From: CAYRDK01 sp043819345
Lineage (GTDB): Bacteria; Omnitrophota; Gorgyraeia; Velamenicoccales; Velamenicoccaceae
Direction of reading: 5' to 3'
Assembly (NCBI GenBank): GCA_043819345.1
Contig: JBDREX010000007.1
Span: 1 to 64,000 of the forward strand
Length of the DNA stretch: 64,000 bases
The translations under genes were made by a program, and so were the position numbers. The notes under the pieces were generated by a model. The model had not been told where the DNA came from. It ran no database searches and saw only the letters and a program-made list of their open reading frames with translations. Of this stretch, positions 22,239 to 29,950 are shown one piece after another (within the stretch, counting starts at the first letter, position 1; each line of letters starts with the position of its first letter).

Positions 22239-23648
22239 ATGAATAAACGTTTGGTGCTGTTGTTCTGTGCACTGTTCGTGTTTGCGGCGGCAATGCCAGC
22301 ATTCGCATCAGTCCAGAATATTAAAGTAAGCGGCGACGTCATTGGCCGTTATATTGCAAGGACTGATTTTGATTTATCCAAAGATACCGCTGGTACGGAC
22401 GACAAGATCAGAGTGTTCAATACAGTTATGCGTTTGAGAGTGGATGCTGATCTGACTGATAACGTGTCAGCTGTTGTCAGACTGATCAACGAAAGAAACT
22501 GGGATGAAGCCACTGTTAGCTCAACCAACATTGATCTTGATTTAGCCTATGTGACGTTTAAAGAGTTTTTTTATGATGCTTTAACGGTTACAGCAGGCCG
22601 TCAGGAGTTGCATTTTGGTAATGATATGATCATTGGTGATGGCGTTGGTAATCCTGTTGCGGCGGCAGTAAGTGGCGCGATTGGTACTAACCAGACCACG
22701 AACTATACAGAAGCCACAGGTTATGGCGCTGTTAATGGTGATTTAGCGTATCGCAAAGCGTTTGATTCTATCAGAGCTACGTTGAATTATGATCCGCTCG
22801 TTATTGACGTTGTTTTTGCGAGACTTAGAGATAACGTTATTACAGGTGGTGCCACTAATGATGATCTTGATCTTTGGGGTGCTGATGCCACATATCAGTT
22901 CAGTGATAAGTGGGATACGTTGTTGGAAGGTTACGCATGGGCCAAGATTGATAAGGGCCAGAATACAACAGGAACAAAAGGTAAAACAGATTCTACTTAT
23001 ACGTATGGTGTAAGAGTTAGCACAAACCCTATGGATAAGGTTAACATTCAACAGGAATTTGCTTATCAGGCTGGTGAAAAATATATTGCCGCAGCATCAT
23101 CAAGAAACCGTCAGGCGTTTGCTAGCCAGACATGCGCAATGATTACACCGGGTTGGAAGTATGAGCCTGTGTTTGGTTTAGTTTATTCTTATTTTTCTGG
23201 TGATGCAAACAGGGCAGGAACAGATGCGGATAAGGATTATCGCGCATGGGATCCTATGTTTGAAAATCAGACGAATGGAAGCATAATTAATGCGTTATTT
23301 CCTCAGAGCAACTGTCATAATATTGACGTGTCGGCCAGGTTTACACCGATAGAGGATTTAACAGTTAAGGCTGAGTATGTGTATTTGATGTTGGCGAAAG
23401 AAAGTGCGGCCTCCGGAGTATTGAACATGAACGATTATGATGGAGCTGGATATGCATATGAAGCTAATAAGAAACCATTAGCTCAGGAAGTAGATGTTAC
23501 TCTTGTTTATGATTACACAGAAGATGTCCAGTTAGGTTTGTTGGCTGGATGGCTTTGGCCAGGTAAGGCGATTGCCAAAACTTCGAGTGGTGTAAAACAG
23601 AGACAAACAGCTTCTGAAGCAATAGCAACGGTTAAAGTTGCTTTCTAA
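22239..23648 (+). CDS. Outer-membrane beta-barrel protein (porin / alginate-export-like)
   Basis: A 469-residue exported protein. A clean signal peptide (MNKRLVLLFCALFVFAAAMPAFA) precedes VQNIKVSGDVIGRYIAR. The body consists of alternating amphipathic strands separated by Gly/Asn/Asp-rich loops (for example LRVDADLTDNVSAVVRLINERNWDE, LTVTAGRQELHFGNDMIIGDG) and ends in a terminal Phe (ATVKVAF), as expected for BAM-inserted barrels. The pattern resembles alginate-export or general porins of uncultured phyla. AAAGGAGGAG directly upstream, its own consensus promoter and a strong terminator suggest a highly expressed single-gene unit. The transported solute is unknown. Confidence 0.85.
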   Translation: MNKRLVLLFCALFVFAAAMPAFASVQNIKVSGDVIGRYIARTDFDLSKDTAGTDDKIRVFNTVMRLRVDADLTDNVSAVVRLINERNWDEATVSSTNIDLDLAYVTFKEFFYDALTVTAGRQELHFGNDMIIGDGVGNPVAAAVSGAIGTNQTTNYTEATGYGAVNGDLAYRKAFDSIRATLNYDPLVIDVVFARLRDNVITGGATNDDLDLWGADATYQFSDKWDTLLEGYAWAKIDKGQNTTGTKGKTDSTYTYGVRVSTNPMDKVNIQQEFAYQAGEKYIAAASSRNRQAFASQTCAMITPGWKYEPVFGLVYSYFSGDANRAGTDADKDYRAWDPMFENQTNGSIINALFPQSNCHNIDVSARFTPIEDLTVKAEYVYLMLAKESAASGVLNMNDYDGAGYAYEANKKPLAQEVDVTLVYDYTEDVQLGLLAGWLWPGKAIAKTSSGVKQRQTASEAIATVKVAF

Positions 23649-23660
23649 CTTAGCTATGCT

Positions 23661-23702
23661 AAAAATCCCTGGAAGGAAGTATTTCTTCCAGGGATTTTTT
23701 TT
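23661..23702 (+). terminator. Strong intrinsic terminator after the barrel gene
   Basis: AATCCCTGGAAG (23664-23675) pairs exactly with CTTCCAGGGATT (23685-23696) around a nine-base loop, and the stem runs into a T tract (through 23702). Preceding A residues also make it usable from the opposite direction. Confidence 0.92.
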
Positions 23703-23805
23703 AACCAGAACTGATTGATTTAGTTGTGTTTGAGTATTTGCTGCTAGAAAGTTTTTGTTTAATTGGAAGAAGTGTTTATTGAAAGGAAAGTGTTTGTGAG
23801 TCGGT

Positions 23806-23859
23806 ATTATTTCGTCGGGTAAATGGTTATTTAATAAAGAAAAAACGACGAGAAATAAT
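23806..23859. repeat. Interrupted inverted repeat upstream of the membrane-anchored protein
   Basis: ATTATTTCGTCG at 23806-23817 and CGACGAGAAATAAT at 23846-23859 are complementary apart from a two-base bulge. It lies in the promoter-proximal region of the next gene and could be an operator or a leader hairpin. Confidence 0.35.
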
Positions 23860-23896
23860 CTAGTGGCTACTTGACTTTTAGTGCTTTGATGTTAAA

Positions 23897-24487
23897 ATGA
23901 AAAAAGAAATATCAGATAAAATTGCTCAGGCATTTTTTGATCATAAACCAAAAAAGAAAAAAAAGAATAAAAAAGTAATTTTGTTGGTAGGTGTAATTGT
24001 ACTTTTGTTTATTCTTTTAATTCTTGCGGTGAGTTCTTTGAGAGTGCGCCTGTTGAATAGAAGCAGACAGTTTTTGCCGGAAAGCGTTGTTTTTGAAAAA
24101 TCCGACGGGCCTTATGTGTTGCATTTTGATTTTGCTAAAAAAGCCTCAAAGATGGTGTCCCTTAATATAGGCACAGGTGACCTAGATTTATCGCGATACA
24201 ATCTTTTGAGATTTAAGGCAAAATTTAGAGATGGCCAGTATAACAAGTTTGATAATTGTATCAAAGTTTGCTTGATTAATAATCGGCAAGAAATGTCTTG
24301 TGTGTATGTGAAGAAGGTTGGTCCGAGTTGGAAAAATATAAATTTAAAACTGACTGAATTTCTTAAAGTAGATGATTGGGCTCATTTGAAAAAGATAACA
24401 TTTACGTTGGAAGAATGGAATCTGGCGATAAAAACAAGTGAGCTGCTGATAGATGAAGTTGAATTTTGCTCAGACAATAAATCATAA
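23897..24487 (+). CDS. Membrane-anchored protein with carbohydrate-binding-like (jelly-roll) domain
   Basis: A 196-residue protein: a basic N-terminal stretch (KPKKKKKNKK), one membrane helix at about 27-47 (VILLVGVIVLLFILLILAV), then an extracytoplasmic-looking domain. That domain reads as a beta sandwich: YVLHFDFAK, DLSRYNLLRFKAKFRDG, CIKVCLINNRQEMSC, WKNINLKLTEF, LKKITFTLEEWN and a closing LLIDEVEF. The pattern of strands, with a final 'I/L-D-x-V/I-x-F' strand, is like CBM11/CIA30 galactose-binding-like folds. The positive-inside rule puts the N-terminus in the cytoplasm. It directly precedes the ParA-CBM48 gene by 70 bases. The exact family is not recognised. Confidence 0.55.
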   Translation: MKKEISDKIAQAFFDHKPKKKKKNKKVILLVGVIVLLFILLILAVSSLRVRLLNRSRQFLPESVVFEKSDGPYVLHFDFAKKASKMVSLNIGTGDLDLSRYNLLRFKAKFRDGQYNKFDNCIKVCLINNRQEMSCVYVKKVGPSWKNINLKLTEFLKVDDWAHLKKITFTLEEWNLAIKTSELLIDEVEFCSDNKS

Positions 24488-24557
24488 GTCATATAAAATT
24501 TCTGTTTGCCGTTAAAGAATGGCCTGGGACATAAACCAGGCCCAAGGAGGAGGGCAT

Positions 24558-25628
24558 ATGGAGGTATTGGCTATAGCGAATCAAAAAGGTGGTTGTGGCA
24601 AAACAACAACTGCAACAAATCTTGCTGCTGCTTTAGCAATTAACGGTAAAAAGACTCTGCTTATTGATCTTGATCCTCAGGCACATGCTTCATTAGGGTT
24701 GGGCATAGAAAAAGAAATCAGCATATATGATTGTTTGTCCAAAATTAGTAAAAATCGCTGTACATTGAGCGACGTTATTGTTGGGATAGCGCCGAATTTT
24801 GATTTGGCAGTTTCGAATATCATGTTGTCAACAATTGATCAAGAGTTTGCCGATGAGATTGGCAGAGAGTCCAGGCTGCATGATATTTTAAAAACAATTG
24901 CAAATGGTTACGATTATTGCCTCATTGACTGTCCCCCGAATCTTGGGTTTTTAACGGTGAATGCCATCCGAGCCTGTAACAGCCTTATTATCCCTGTTGA
25001 AGCCAGCCGTTTTTCTGTTGATGGTGTTAAGCGTTTGGTTGAAATTGTTAATCTGATTCAGGAGAGATTAGCCCACAATGTGGATTATCGGCTTTTAGTT
25101 AATAATTTTGATTCCCGCCTAAGGCACTCCTTCAATGTATTGAGCTCAATAAAAGATACGTTTGGTGAAAAAGTTTTTGATACGATAGTCCACATTAACG
25201 TTAAGATAAAGGAAGCCCAGTCTTGTGCGCAGACGATCTTTGCTTTTGATAAGTATAGCCGTGGCGCAAAAGATTATTTTAGTTTATCTCGTGAGATTAT
25301 TTCTGGCGATCAGATTGTTATGGAAAAGATTTCCAGAAGGATTAAAAAGATTGTTGCGAAAAAAGTCAGTGAAGATATGGCTGTAACGTTTCGGATTCCC
25401 GCGTCTGTTGGAAAAGAGATCTTTGTCGTTGGAGACTTCAATAATTGGGTAGCTGATGAAAATGCAAAGCTTGAGCGGGAAAATGGCTGTTGGAAGAAAG
25501 ACCTCGCCATTAAGCCAGGCTCATACCGCTACCGGTTTATTATTGATGGAAAGTGGCAGGAGGATCCGGCCAATCCTAATTTAGAGAAGAATCCTTTTGG
25601 GGAGTTTGATTCATTGCTAAAGCTTTAA
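24558..25628 (+). CDS. ParA/MinD-type ATPase fused to a C-terminal CBM48 (AMPK-like glycogen-binding) domain
   Basis: A 356-residue fusion. Residues 1 to about 250 are a ParA-family deviant Walker ATPase: KGGCGKTT at 10-17 with the signature Lys10, LLIDLDPQAHA (Walker A'), CLIDCPPNLGFLTVNA (Walker B) and IPVEASRFSVDGV. Residues about 276-356 form an Ig-like CBM48: VTFRIPAS, IFVVGDFNNW, GSYRYRFIIDGKWQEDPANP. W297 and W333 match the two glycogen-contacting Trp of the AMPK beta domain (W100, W133), and R326 replaces K126. AAGGAGGAGGG just before 24558 sets this start, 13 codons inside a longer frame. No ParB is adjacent. See findings. Confidence 0.88.
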   Translation: MEVLAIANQKGGCGKTTTATNLAAALAINGKKTLLIDLDPQAHASLGLGIEKEISIYDCLSKISKNRCTLSDVIVGIAPNFDLAVSNIMLSTIDQEFADEIGRESRLHDILKTIANGYDYCLIDCPPNLGFLTVNAIRACNSLIIPVEASRFSVDGVKRLVEIVNLIQERLAHNVDYRLLVNNFDSRLRHSFNVLSSIKDTFGEKVFDTIVHINVKIKEAQSCAQTIFAFDKYSRGAKDYFSLSREIISGDQIVMEKISRRIKKIVAKKVSEDMAVTFRIPASVGKEIFVVGDFNNWVADENAKLERENGCWKKDLAIKPGSYRYRFIIDGKWQEDPANPNLEKNPFGEFDSLLKL

Positions 25629-25634
25629 ATTGTT

Positions 25635-26132
25635 ATGACAAATATATTGAAAATTTTTGAGAGTAGAAGTAGTGTCCGGAAGTTTAAAACGGATGAAGTG
25701 GCTAATGAGTTGATACAGAAAGCTATTTATGCCGCTAGCCTCGCACCAACGGCACGAAATGTGCAGCCATGGAAGTTCGTCGTTGTAAAGAATTCTTCAG
25801 TAAGAAATCAAATTGCTAGCCTCGCCAGTCAGAATGCTCCTTTTATTAAAGATGCGCCTGTTTGTGTTGCGGTAGTTTGTGATGATACGAAGTATTATTT
25901 GGAAGATGGTTGTTCTGCTACAACCCAATTATTATTGTGTGCGGCGGGACTGGGATTGGGCGCCTGCTGGGTGGCTGCTGATAAAAAGGAGTATTGTTCT
26001 CAGATCGCGGATTTGTTGCATATTCCGAATGGTATGAAACTTGTAAGCTTGGTAGCTTTAGGATATCCACAGGAGATTGTTAAAGCAATTAAGAAGCCGA
26101 TAGATGAATTAATTCATAATGAAGTATACTAA
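25635..26132 (+). CDS. Nitroreductase family protein
   Basis: A 165-residue FMN-dependent nitroreductase-fold protein. Typical features: the N-terminal ESRSSVRKFKTD, AASLAPTARNVQPWKFVVVK (FMN phosphate contact region), CSATTQLLLCAAGLGLGACWVA, and near the end LVSLVALGYPQE. It is short, as in the group acting as small FMN oxidoreductases, and the substrate is unknown. It follows the ParA-CBM48 gene by six bases, so it is likely co-transcribed. Confidence 0.85.
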   Translation: MTNILKIFESRSSVRKFKTDEVANELIQKAIYAASLAPTARNVQPWKFVVVKNSSVRNQIASLASQNAPFIKDAPVCVAVVCDDTKYYLEDGCSATTQLLLCAAGLGLGACWVAADKKEYCSQIADLLHIPNGMKLVSLVALGYPQEIVKAIKKPIDELIHNEVY

Positions 26133-26158
26133 TCAGTCGATTTTTACAGACATGATGA

Positions 26159-26638
26159 ATGGTTTATAAAAAACTAGTTAAATTTTTTAAAAGAATATTT
26201 AAAAAAAAGAAAAAAGTAGCTTGTAAAAAGAAGAGGCTAATTTCGAAAAAGAGTGTAGTTCGTCGAAGAACTAAGGCAAAACCGTTAAAAAGGAAAAAGC
26301 CTGTAAAAAAGCCTGCAAAAAGAAGATCCCGCCGAGCTATAGTTAAGAAAAATAAGACAAAAAAGAAAAGCGTATCAAAAGGCAAGGGGCCTGTTTTGGC
26401 AGCTGAAGTGACGCATTATTTTCCAAAGGTAAATGCGGCTGTGCTAAAGATAAAACGGCCTTTGTGTATTGGTATGCCGATCCTCATAAAAGGTAAAAAA
26501 ACAAATTTTCAACAAACTATAGGTTCTATGCAGATCAATCGTAAGCCTATTGAAAAAGCTGCGCGAGGCAAGGAAGTTGGTTTAGAAGTTTTTCGCGCAG
26601 TTGAGCCCGGTGATGGCGTCTATGAGGTTAAAGGATAA
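26159..26638 (+). CDS. Lysine-rich, histone H1-like tail fused to a translation-factor-like beta-barrel domain
   Basis: A 159-residue protein in two parts. Residues 1 to about 78 are extremely basic (runs such as FKKKKKVACKKKRL and RKKPVKKPAKRRSRRAIVKK), like histone H1 or bacterial H1-like tails. Residues about 80-159 (VLAAEVTHYFPKVNAAVLKI, PLCIGMPILIKGKKTNFQQT, IGSMQINRKPIEKAARGKEVGLEV) match the small 'translation elongation factor-like' proteins, which resemble EF-Tu domain 2 and the C-terminal domain of U32 peptidases. The normal small protein lacks such a tail. The start is ATG at 26159. It overlaps the next gene by one base (TAATG). Confidence 0.75.
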   Translation: MVYKKLVKFFKRIFKKKKKVACKKKRLISKKSVVRRRTKAKPLKRKKPVKKPAKRRSRRAIVKKNKTKKKSVSKGKGPVLAAEVTHYFPKVNAAVLKIKRPLCIGMPILIKGKKTNFQQTIGSMQINRKPIEKAARGKEVGLEVFRAVEPGDGVYEVKG

Positions 26639-26946
26639 TGAAAAATTATTTTATCAGGGTAGCACAAGAATTGAGTTTTGATCTTATTAGCAAGCATTTA
26701 TTGGTTGTTGGTGATTTGACAGGCGATTGCTTTTCTTGTAGGGCGTTTGGCATAGATTATACAAGAGAAAAATATTGCCCGGGCTGCAAAACGGATTTTC
26801 GTTATATATGTTTTCGAAAGGCCGCTTTTGTTTCCTGTAGCCAGATTAGCAAGCTGTGCCAAAAAAGGCCGGATTTGGTTTATGTTGAGTATGGGGATAT
26901 CAAGGATATCGCTGACCGGATTAGAGCCAAGAATTTTTTTAAATGA
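26638..26946 (+). CDS. Cys-rich hypothetical protein
   Basis: A 102-residue cytoplasmic protein not recognised. Cysteines occur in GDCFSCRAF, KYCPGCKTDF, YICFRK, SCSQI and LCQKRP, consistent with a zinc ribbon or Fe-S site made of CxxC pairs. It overlaps both the upstream gene (TAATG) and the downstream gene by four bases, so it belongs to one translational chain with the H1-like/EF-like gene and the DUF3108 gene. Confidence 0.6.
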   Translation: MKNYFIRVAQELSFDLISKHLLVVGDLTGDCFSCRAFGIDYTREKYCPGCKTDFRYICFRKAAFVSCSQISKLCQKRPDLVYVEYGDIKDIADRIRAKNFFK

Positions 26947-27743
26947 GACCCAATATTACCTTCAGAAAGTTTCTGCTTTTCATTTTAATTTTAATATCCG
27001 CATATCTTTTTGCTATCACAATTGAAAGGCCAAAAAAACATAAAAACATCAGTGGATTAACATCTCTTCGACGGATTATAGAGCCGCGAGAAGAATTTAA
27101 GAAGAATGTTTTTGTTGATGGAGAAAAAATTAAATTTGGTATATATTCTTATGGGATCAGGGTTGGTTCCGGGCAATTGGATTATCTTGGCAGAAAAAAA
27201 GAAGATGGTGTTTATGTTACGCGTGTTATTTTTACGGCCTCTACGCTTTCTGTAAAAGATAAAGATGAGGTTTGGGGCACGAAAGATTTTTCCTACCCCA
27301 TCAAAGTGGAACGGAAGGTTTCGCTTTTAGGTAAAGATGAGCATATTATTGAAAAATATTCTCTTGATAAGAAAAGCGTTGCTATTACAAAAATCGTGAA
27401 TAAGGCTGAGCCAACGACTGATACGATTGTTTCAGATGATAAGTTAAGTAATGTATTTTTACTGCTTTATTGTTTAAGAAATGATGATGATATAAAAGAG
27501 GGCAAGGTTTATAAAATTAATTTACCAACGCAGAAGTTTGATTTAGTTGTTGATTCCAGAAAAAAAATTAAGGTGCCTTTAGGTGAATTTGATGTTTTTT
27601 ATATAGAAAGCCGTCCGCCAAAATACCGTATTTGGCTTCAAGCTCAAGGCAGTAGAATTCCGGTAAAAATTCAGGGGCTGGTAGCCGGTGGCATGGTTTA
27701 TCTTGCCGCAACCGATGTGTTTCCTAAGCGCAATTCAAATTAG
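26943..27743 (+). CDS. DUF3108-like exported protein
   Basis: A 266-residue protein with an N-terminal hydrophobic signal-anchor (KFLLFILILISAYLFAI). The mature part shows the DUF3108 pattern: GEKIKFGIYSYGIRVGSGQLDY, a strand-rich middle (VTRVIFTASTLSVKDKDEVWG, SYPIKVERKV), a Leu-rich helix (DDKLSNVFLLLYCLRN) and a final YRIWLQAQGSRIPVKIQG. Such proteins are predicted periplasmic beta structures resembling LolA/LolB-like folds; their role is unknown. It overlaps the Cys-rich gene by four bases and ends the short operon. Confidence 0.75.
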   Translation: MRPNITFRKFLLFILILISAYLFAITIERPKKHKNISGLTSLRRIIEPREEFKKNVFVDGEKIKFGIYSYGIRVGSGQLDYLGRKKEDGVYVTRVIFTASTLSVKDKDEVWGTKDFSYPIKVERKVSLLGKDEHIIEKYSLDKKSVAITKIVNKAEPTTDTIVSDDKLSNVFLLLYCLRNDDDIKEGKVYKINLPTQKFDLVVDSRKKIKVPLGEFDVFYIESRPPKYRIWLQAQGSRIPVKIQGLVAGGMVYLAATDVFPKRNSN

Positions 27744-27856
27744 CTTTCCGATATGATATAAAATCCAAGTGATGAGAGTTTTGGTTTGTCATTTATATTC
27801 TATTATAACCTTATGTATTGCAGATACTTTCATATGTTTTAGTAAGACTAAACATA

Positions 27857-27885
27857 TTGTTTTAAGAGAGCTGTTGTGTTAAAAT
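27857..27885 (+). promoter_or_regulatory. Sigma-70 promoter abutting the MGDG-synthase-like gene
   Basis: TTGTTT (27857-27862), a 17-base spacer and TAAAAT (27880-27885). Eight bases (AAAACCTT) separate it from the ATG at 27894, so the message would be leaderless; there is no Shine-Dalgarno. It is nearly identical in layout to the promoter at 3478-3506. Confidence 0.65.
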
Positions 27886-27893
27886 AAAACCTT

Positions 27894-29033
27894 ATGAATA
27901 AACGAAAGCGCGTCTTAATTTTCTATATTACAGAGCATTCAGGCCACCATAGCGCAGCCCTTGCTGTTGAAAAAGCTTTGACCTATAGTGATCCGGATTG
28001 TCAGGTTTTATGTGTCAATGCTTTTAGGTATACTTTCCCAATATTAGAGAGGGTTGTTCATTCCTTGTATTTGCTTGTTATAAAAAGAGTTCCGATTGTT
28101 TGGGAGCGAATATATGATAATCAGAATTTTTTCCAAAAAAGCCAAATTGTCAAAAGGATTGTAAATCGTATCGGGGGTATAAAAATTAAGCGCCTCATCA
28201 ATAGTTACGAGCCGGATGTTATTGTCTGTACACAGGCTTTTCCATGCGGAATGGTGGCTTCTTACAAGAAAAATAATCATGACAATTTGCCTCTGATTGG
28301 TGTTCTAACAGATTTTGCGCCACATTCATTTTGGATCTATGATCAGGTAGATTATTTCATTGTTCCGGCCGAAGAGAGCAAGAAAATGTTTATTGAAAAA
28401 GGTGTAGCTGCAAAAAAATTATTATCTTTCGGGATACCTATTAATCAGAAATTTTCTGCTTATTGTGATCGTATTTCTGTTATAAAACAATATGGCTTAA
28501 GAGAGGATGTTCCTGTTGTTCTTGTTATGGGAGGTGGAAGAGGGTTGGGCCCGATAAAGGCCCTGGTTGGCGAATTGGATAATTTGAAGACGAATTTGCA
28601 GATACTTGTTGTTTGTGGTGTTAATGTGCACTTGTATCGATGGATTCAAAAAAGAGTATTTAAGAAAAAAATCGTCAGTTTCCAATTTACAGACCAGGTG
28701 GAGCGATTGATGACGATCGCCTCTATTGTTATTACAAAACCCGGCGGTATAACGACGGCGGAAGCATTGGCAAAAAAATGTCCCATGATTATTTTGAACC
28801 CTATTCCCGGGCAGGAAGCACGGAATACGGATTTTTTGGTTACTAATAAAGTAGCGCTTAAGATTAATTCGCCCGAGGAGGTTGGTAAAGCTATTGACTG
28901 TATTTTGACGAATCCTGATTGTTATAACGAAAATGAGTTTGTAGGTTCTTGCCGACATTTTGCAAGGCCTGAGTCTTCGTTGGAGTTAGCTGGTTTTGTT
29001 CTGCATTGTGCGGAAATTTATAAGACATCTTAG
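27894..29033 (+). CDS. MGDG-synthase / UgtP-like glycosyltransferase (GT28)
   Basis: A 379-residue membrane-peripheral glycosyltransferase. The N-terminal FYITEHSGHHSAALAVEKAL is the acceptor-side motif of monogalactosyldiacylglycerol synthases and processive diacylglycerol glucosyltransferases. DVIVCTQAFPCGMVASY and GVLTDFAPHSFWIY follow. The C-terminal GT-B donor domain shows VLVMGGGRGLGPI, VVCG and ITKPGGITTAEALAKKCPMIILNPIPGQEARN, the nucleotide-sugar site. It probably makes a glycosyl-diacylglycerol or similar glycolipid. The start abuts a promoter with no ribosome binding site. It is followed by an acyltransferase gene. Confidence 0.85.
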   Translation: MNKRKRVLIFYITEHSGHHSAALAVEKALTYSDPDCQVLCVNAFRYTFPILERVVHSLYLLVIKRVPIVWERIYDNQNFFQKSQIVKRIVNRIGGIKIKRLINSYEPDVIVCTQAFPCGMVASYKKNNHDNLPLIGVLTDFAPHSFWIYDQVDYFIVPAEESKKMFIEKGVAAKKLLSFGIPINQKFSAYCDRISVIKQYGLREDVPVVLVMGGGRGLGPIKALVGELDNLKTNLQILVVCGVNVHLYRWIQKRVFKKKIVSFQFTDQVERLMTIASIVITKPGGITTAEALAKKCPMIILNPIPGQEARNTDFLVTNKVALKINSPEEVGKAIDCILTNPDCYNENEFVGSCRHFARPESSLELAGFVLHCAEIYKTS

Positions 29034-29107
29034 GGTTTTCCGGTAATCGTTCCGATTGTAAATGAGCATATCATGTTACAGAGCCCTTAAATGAAAAGAA
29101 GAGGCGT

Positions 29108-29950
29108 ATGACAGGTTATATATTATTTAGAGTTTTGCATTTTCTTGCGACAAAACTTCCTTTAAAAGCGGGATATGCTGTAGCAACATATCTTTCTGTT
29201 TTGAAATTCTATATTTCTCCCAGAGATAGAAAAGCGGTTATCGCTAATTTAAAAAGAATTTTGCCTCCTTCTGAGCAGAAAAGAATTAACCACCAGGCAA
29301 AAGTTGTTTTTATAAATTTTGGTAAATATCTTTTGGAGTTTTTTAGATTTACTGCTGCGGATAAGGGGGCTTTAACACGCCTTATCAAAGTGGAAGGGAT
29401 TGAGTACATTGATGCTGCCTTAAAAAATGGAAATGGAGCTATTATCCTGAGTGCTCATATTGGCAATTGGGAGATGGGCGGTATTTTAATGGCCCTTATA
29501 GGTTACCCTATGTTGGCTGTTGCATTGCCGCATCGTGATCACAAGGTAAATTCTCTTTTTAATGCACAAAGAGAGAAGATGGGGGTTGTTGTTGCCCCTT
29601 CATTAGGGATTGGCGTGAGACGAATTTATGAAGCCCTTAAAGGCAATAGGCTTGTAGCTTTAGTGGGAGACAGGGATTTTACCAATGCGGGAGAAAGGCT
29701 GGATTTTTTGGGAGCATCTAAAGTTATTCCCCGGGGGCCGGCTGTGATTTCTATGCGTACTAAGGCGCCCATTATTCCTGGTTTTTTAATTAGAAAACCT
29801 GATGATAGTTTTGTTTTAGAATTTTCAGAGCCGTTGCCGCGTATGGAAGATGAAATGATGTGCATGAAAGTCTATGCGAAGCTTATTGAAAAAAAAATTC
29901 AACAATATCCGAGGCAATGGTTACTATTTAGGGAGTTTTGGAAAGAATGA
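29108..29950 (+). CDS. LpxL/HtrB-type lipid A acyltransferase family protein
   Basis: A 280-residue acyltransferase of the bacterial lipid A biosynthesis group. The catalytic HxxxxE box is ILSAHIGNWEMGG, followed by the GVRRIYEALKGNRLVALVGDRDF block and PRGPAVISMRTKAPIIPGF, which are family hallmarks. It probably adds a secondary acyl chain to lipid A or a related lipid at the inner membrane. AAGAGG just upstream supports the ATG. Its stop overlaps the ATG of the following glycosyltransferase by four bases. Confidence 0.88.
   Translation: MTGYILFRVLHFLATKLPLKAGYAVATYLSVLKFYISPRDRKAVIANLKRILPPSEQKRINHQAKVVFINFGKYLLEFFRFTAADKGALTRLIKVEGIEYIDAALKNGNGAIILSAHIGNWEMGGILMALIGYPMLAVALPHRDHKVNSLFNAQREKMGVVVAPSLGIGVRRIYEALKGNRLVALVGDRDFTNAGERLDFLGASKVIPRGPAVISMRTKAPIIPGFLIRKPDDSFVLEFSEPLPRMEDEMMCMKVYAKLIEKKIQQYPRQWLLFREFWKE

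Noticed and set aside
23871..23898. TTGACT-16 bp-TAAAAT resembling a promoter for the membrane-anchored gene
   Set aside because: The -10 box overlaps the start codon at 23897, so the start of transcription would fall inside the coding region; no later in-frame ATG preserves the basic N-terminus and membrane helix.
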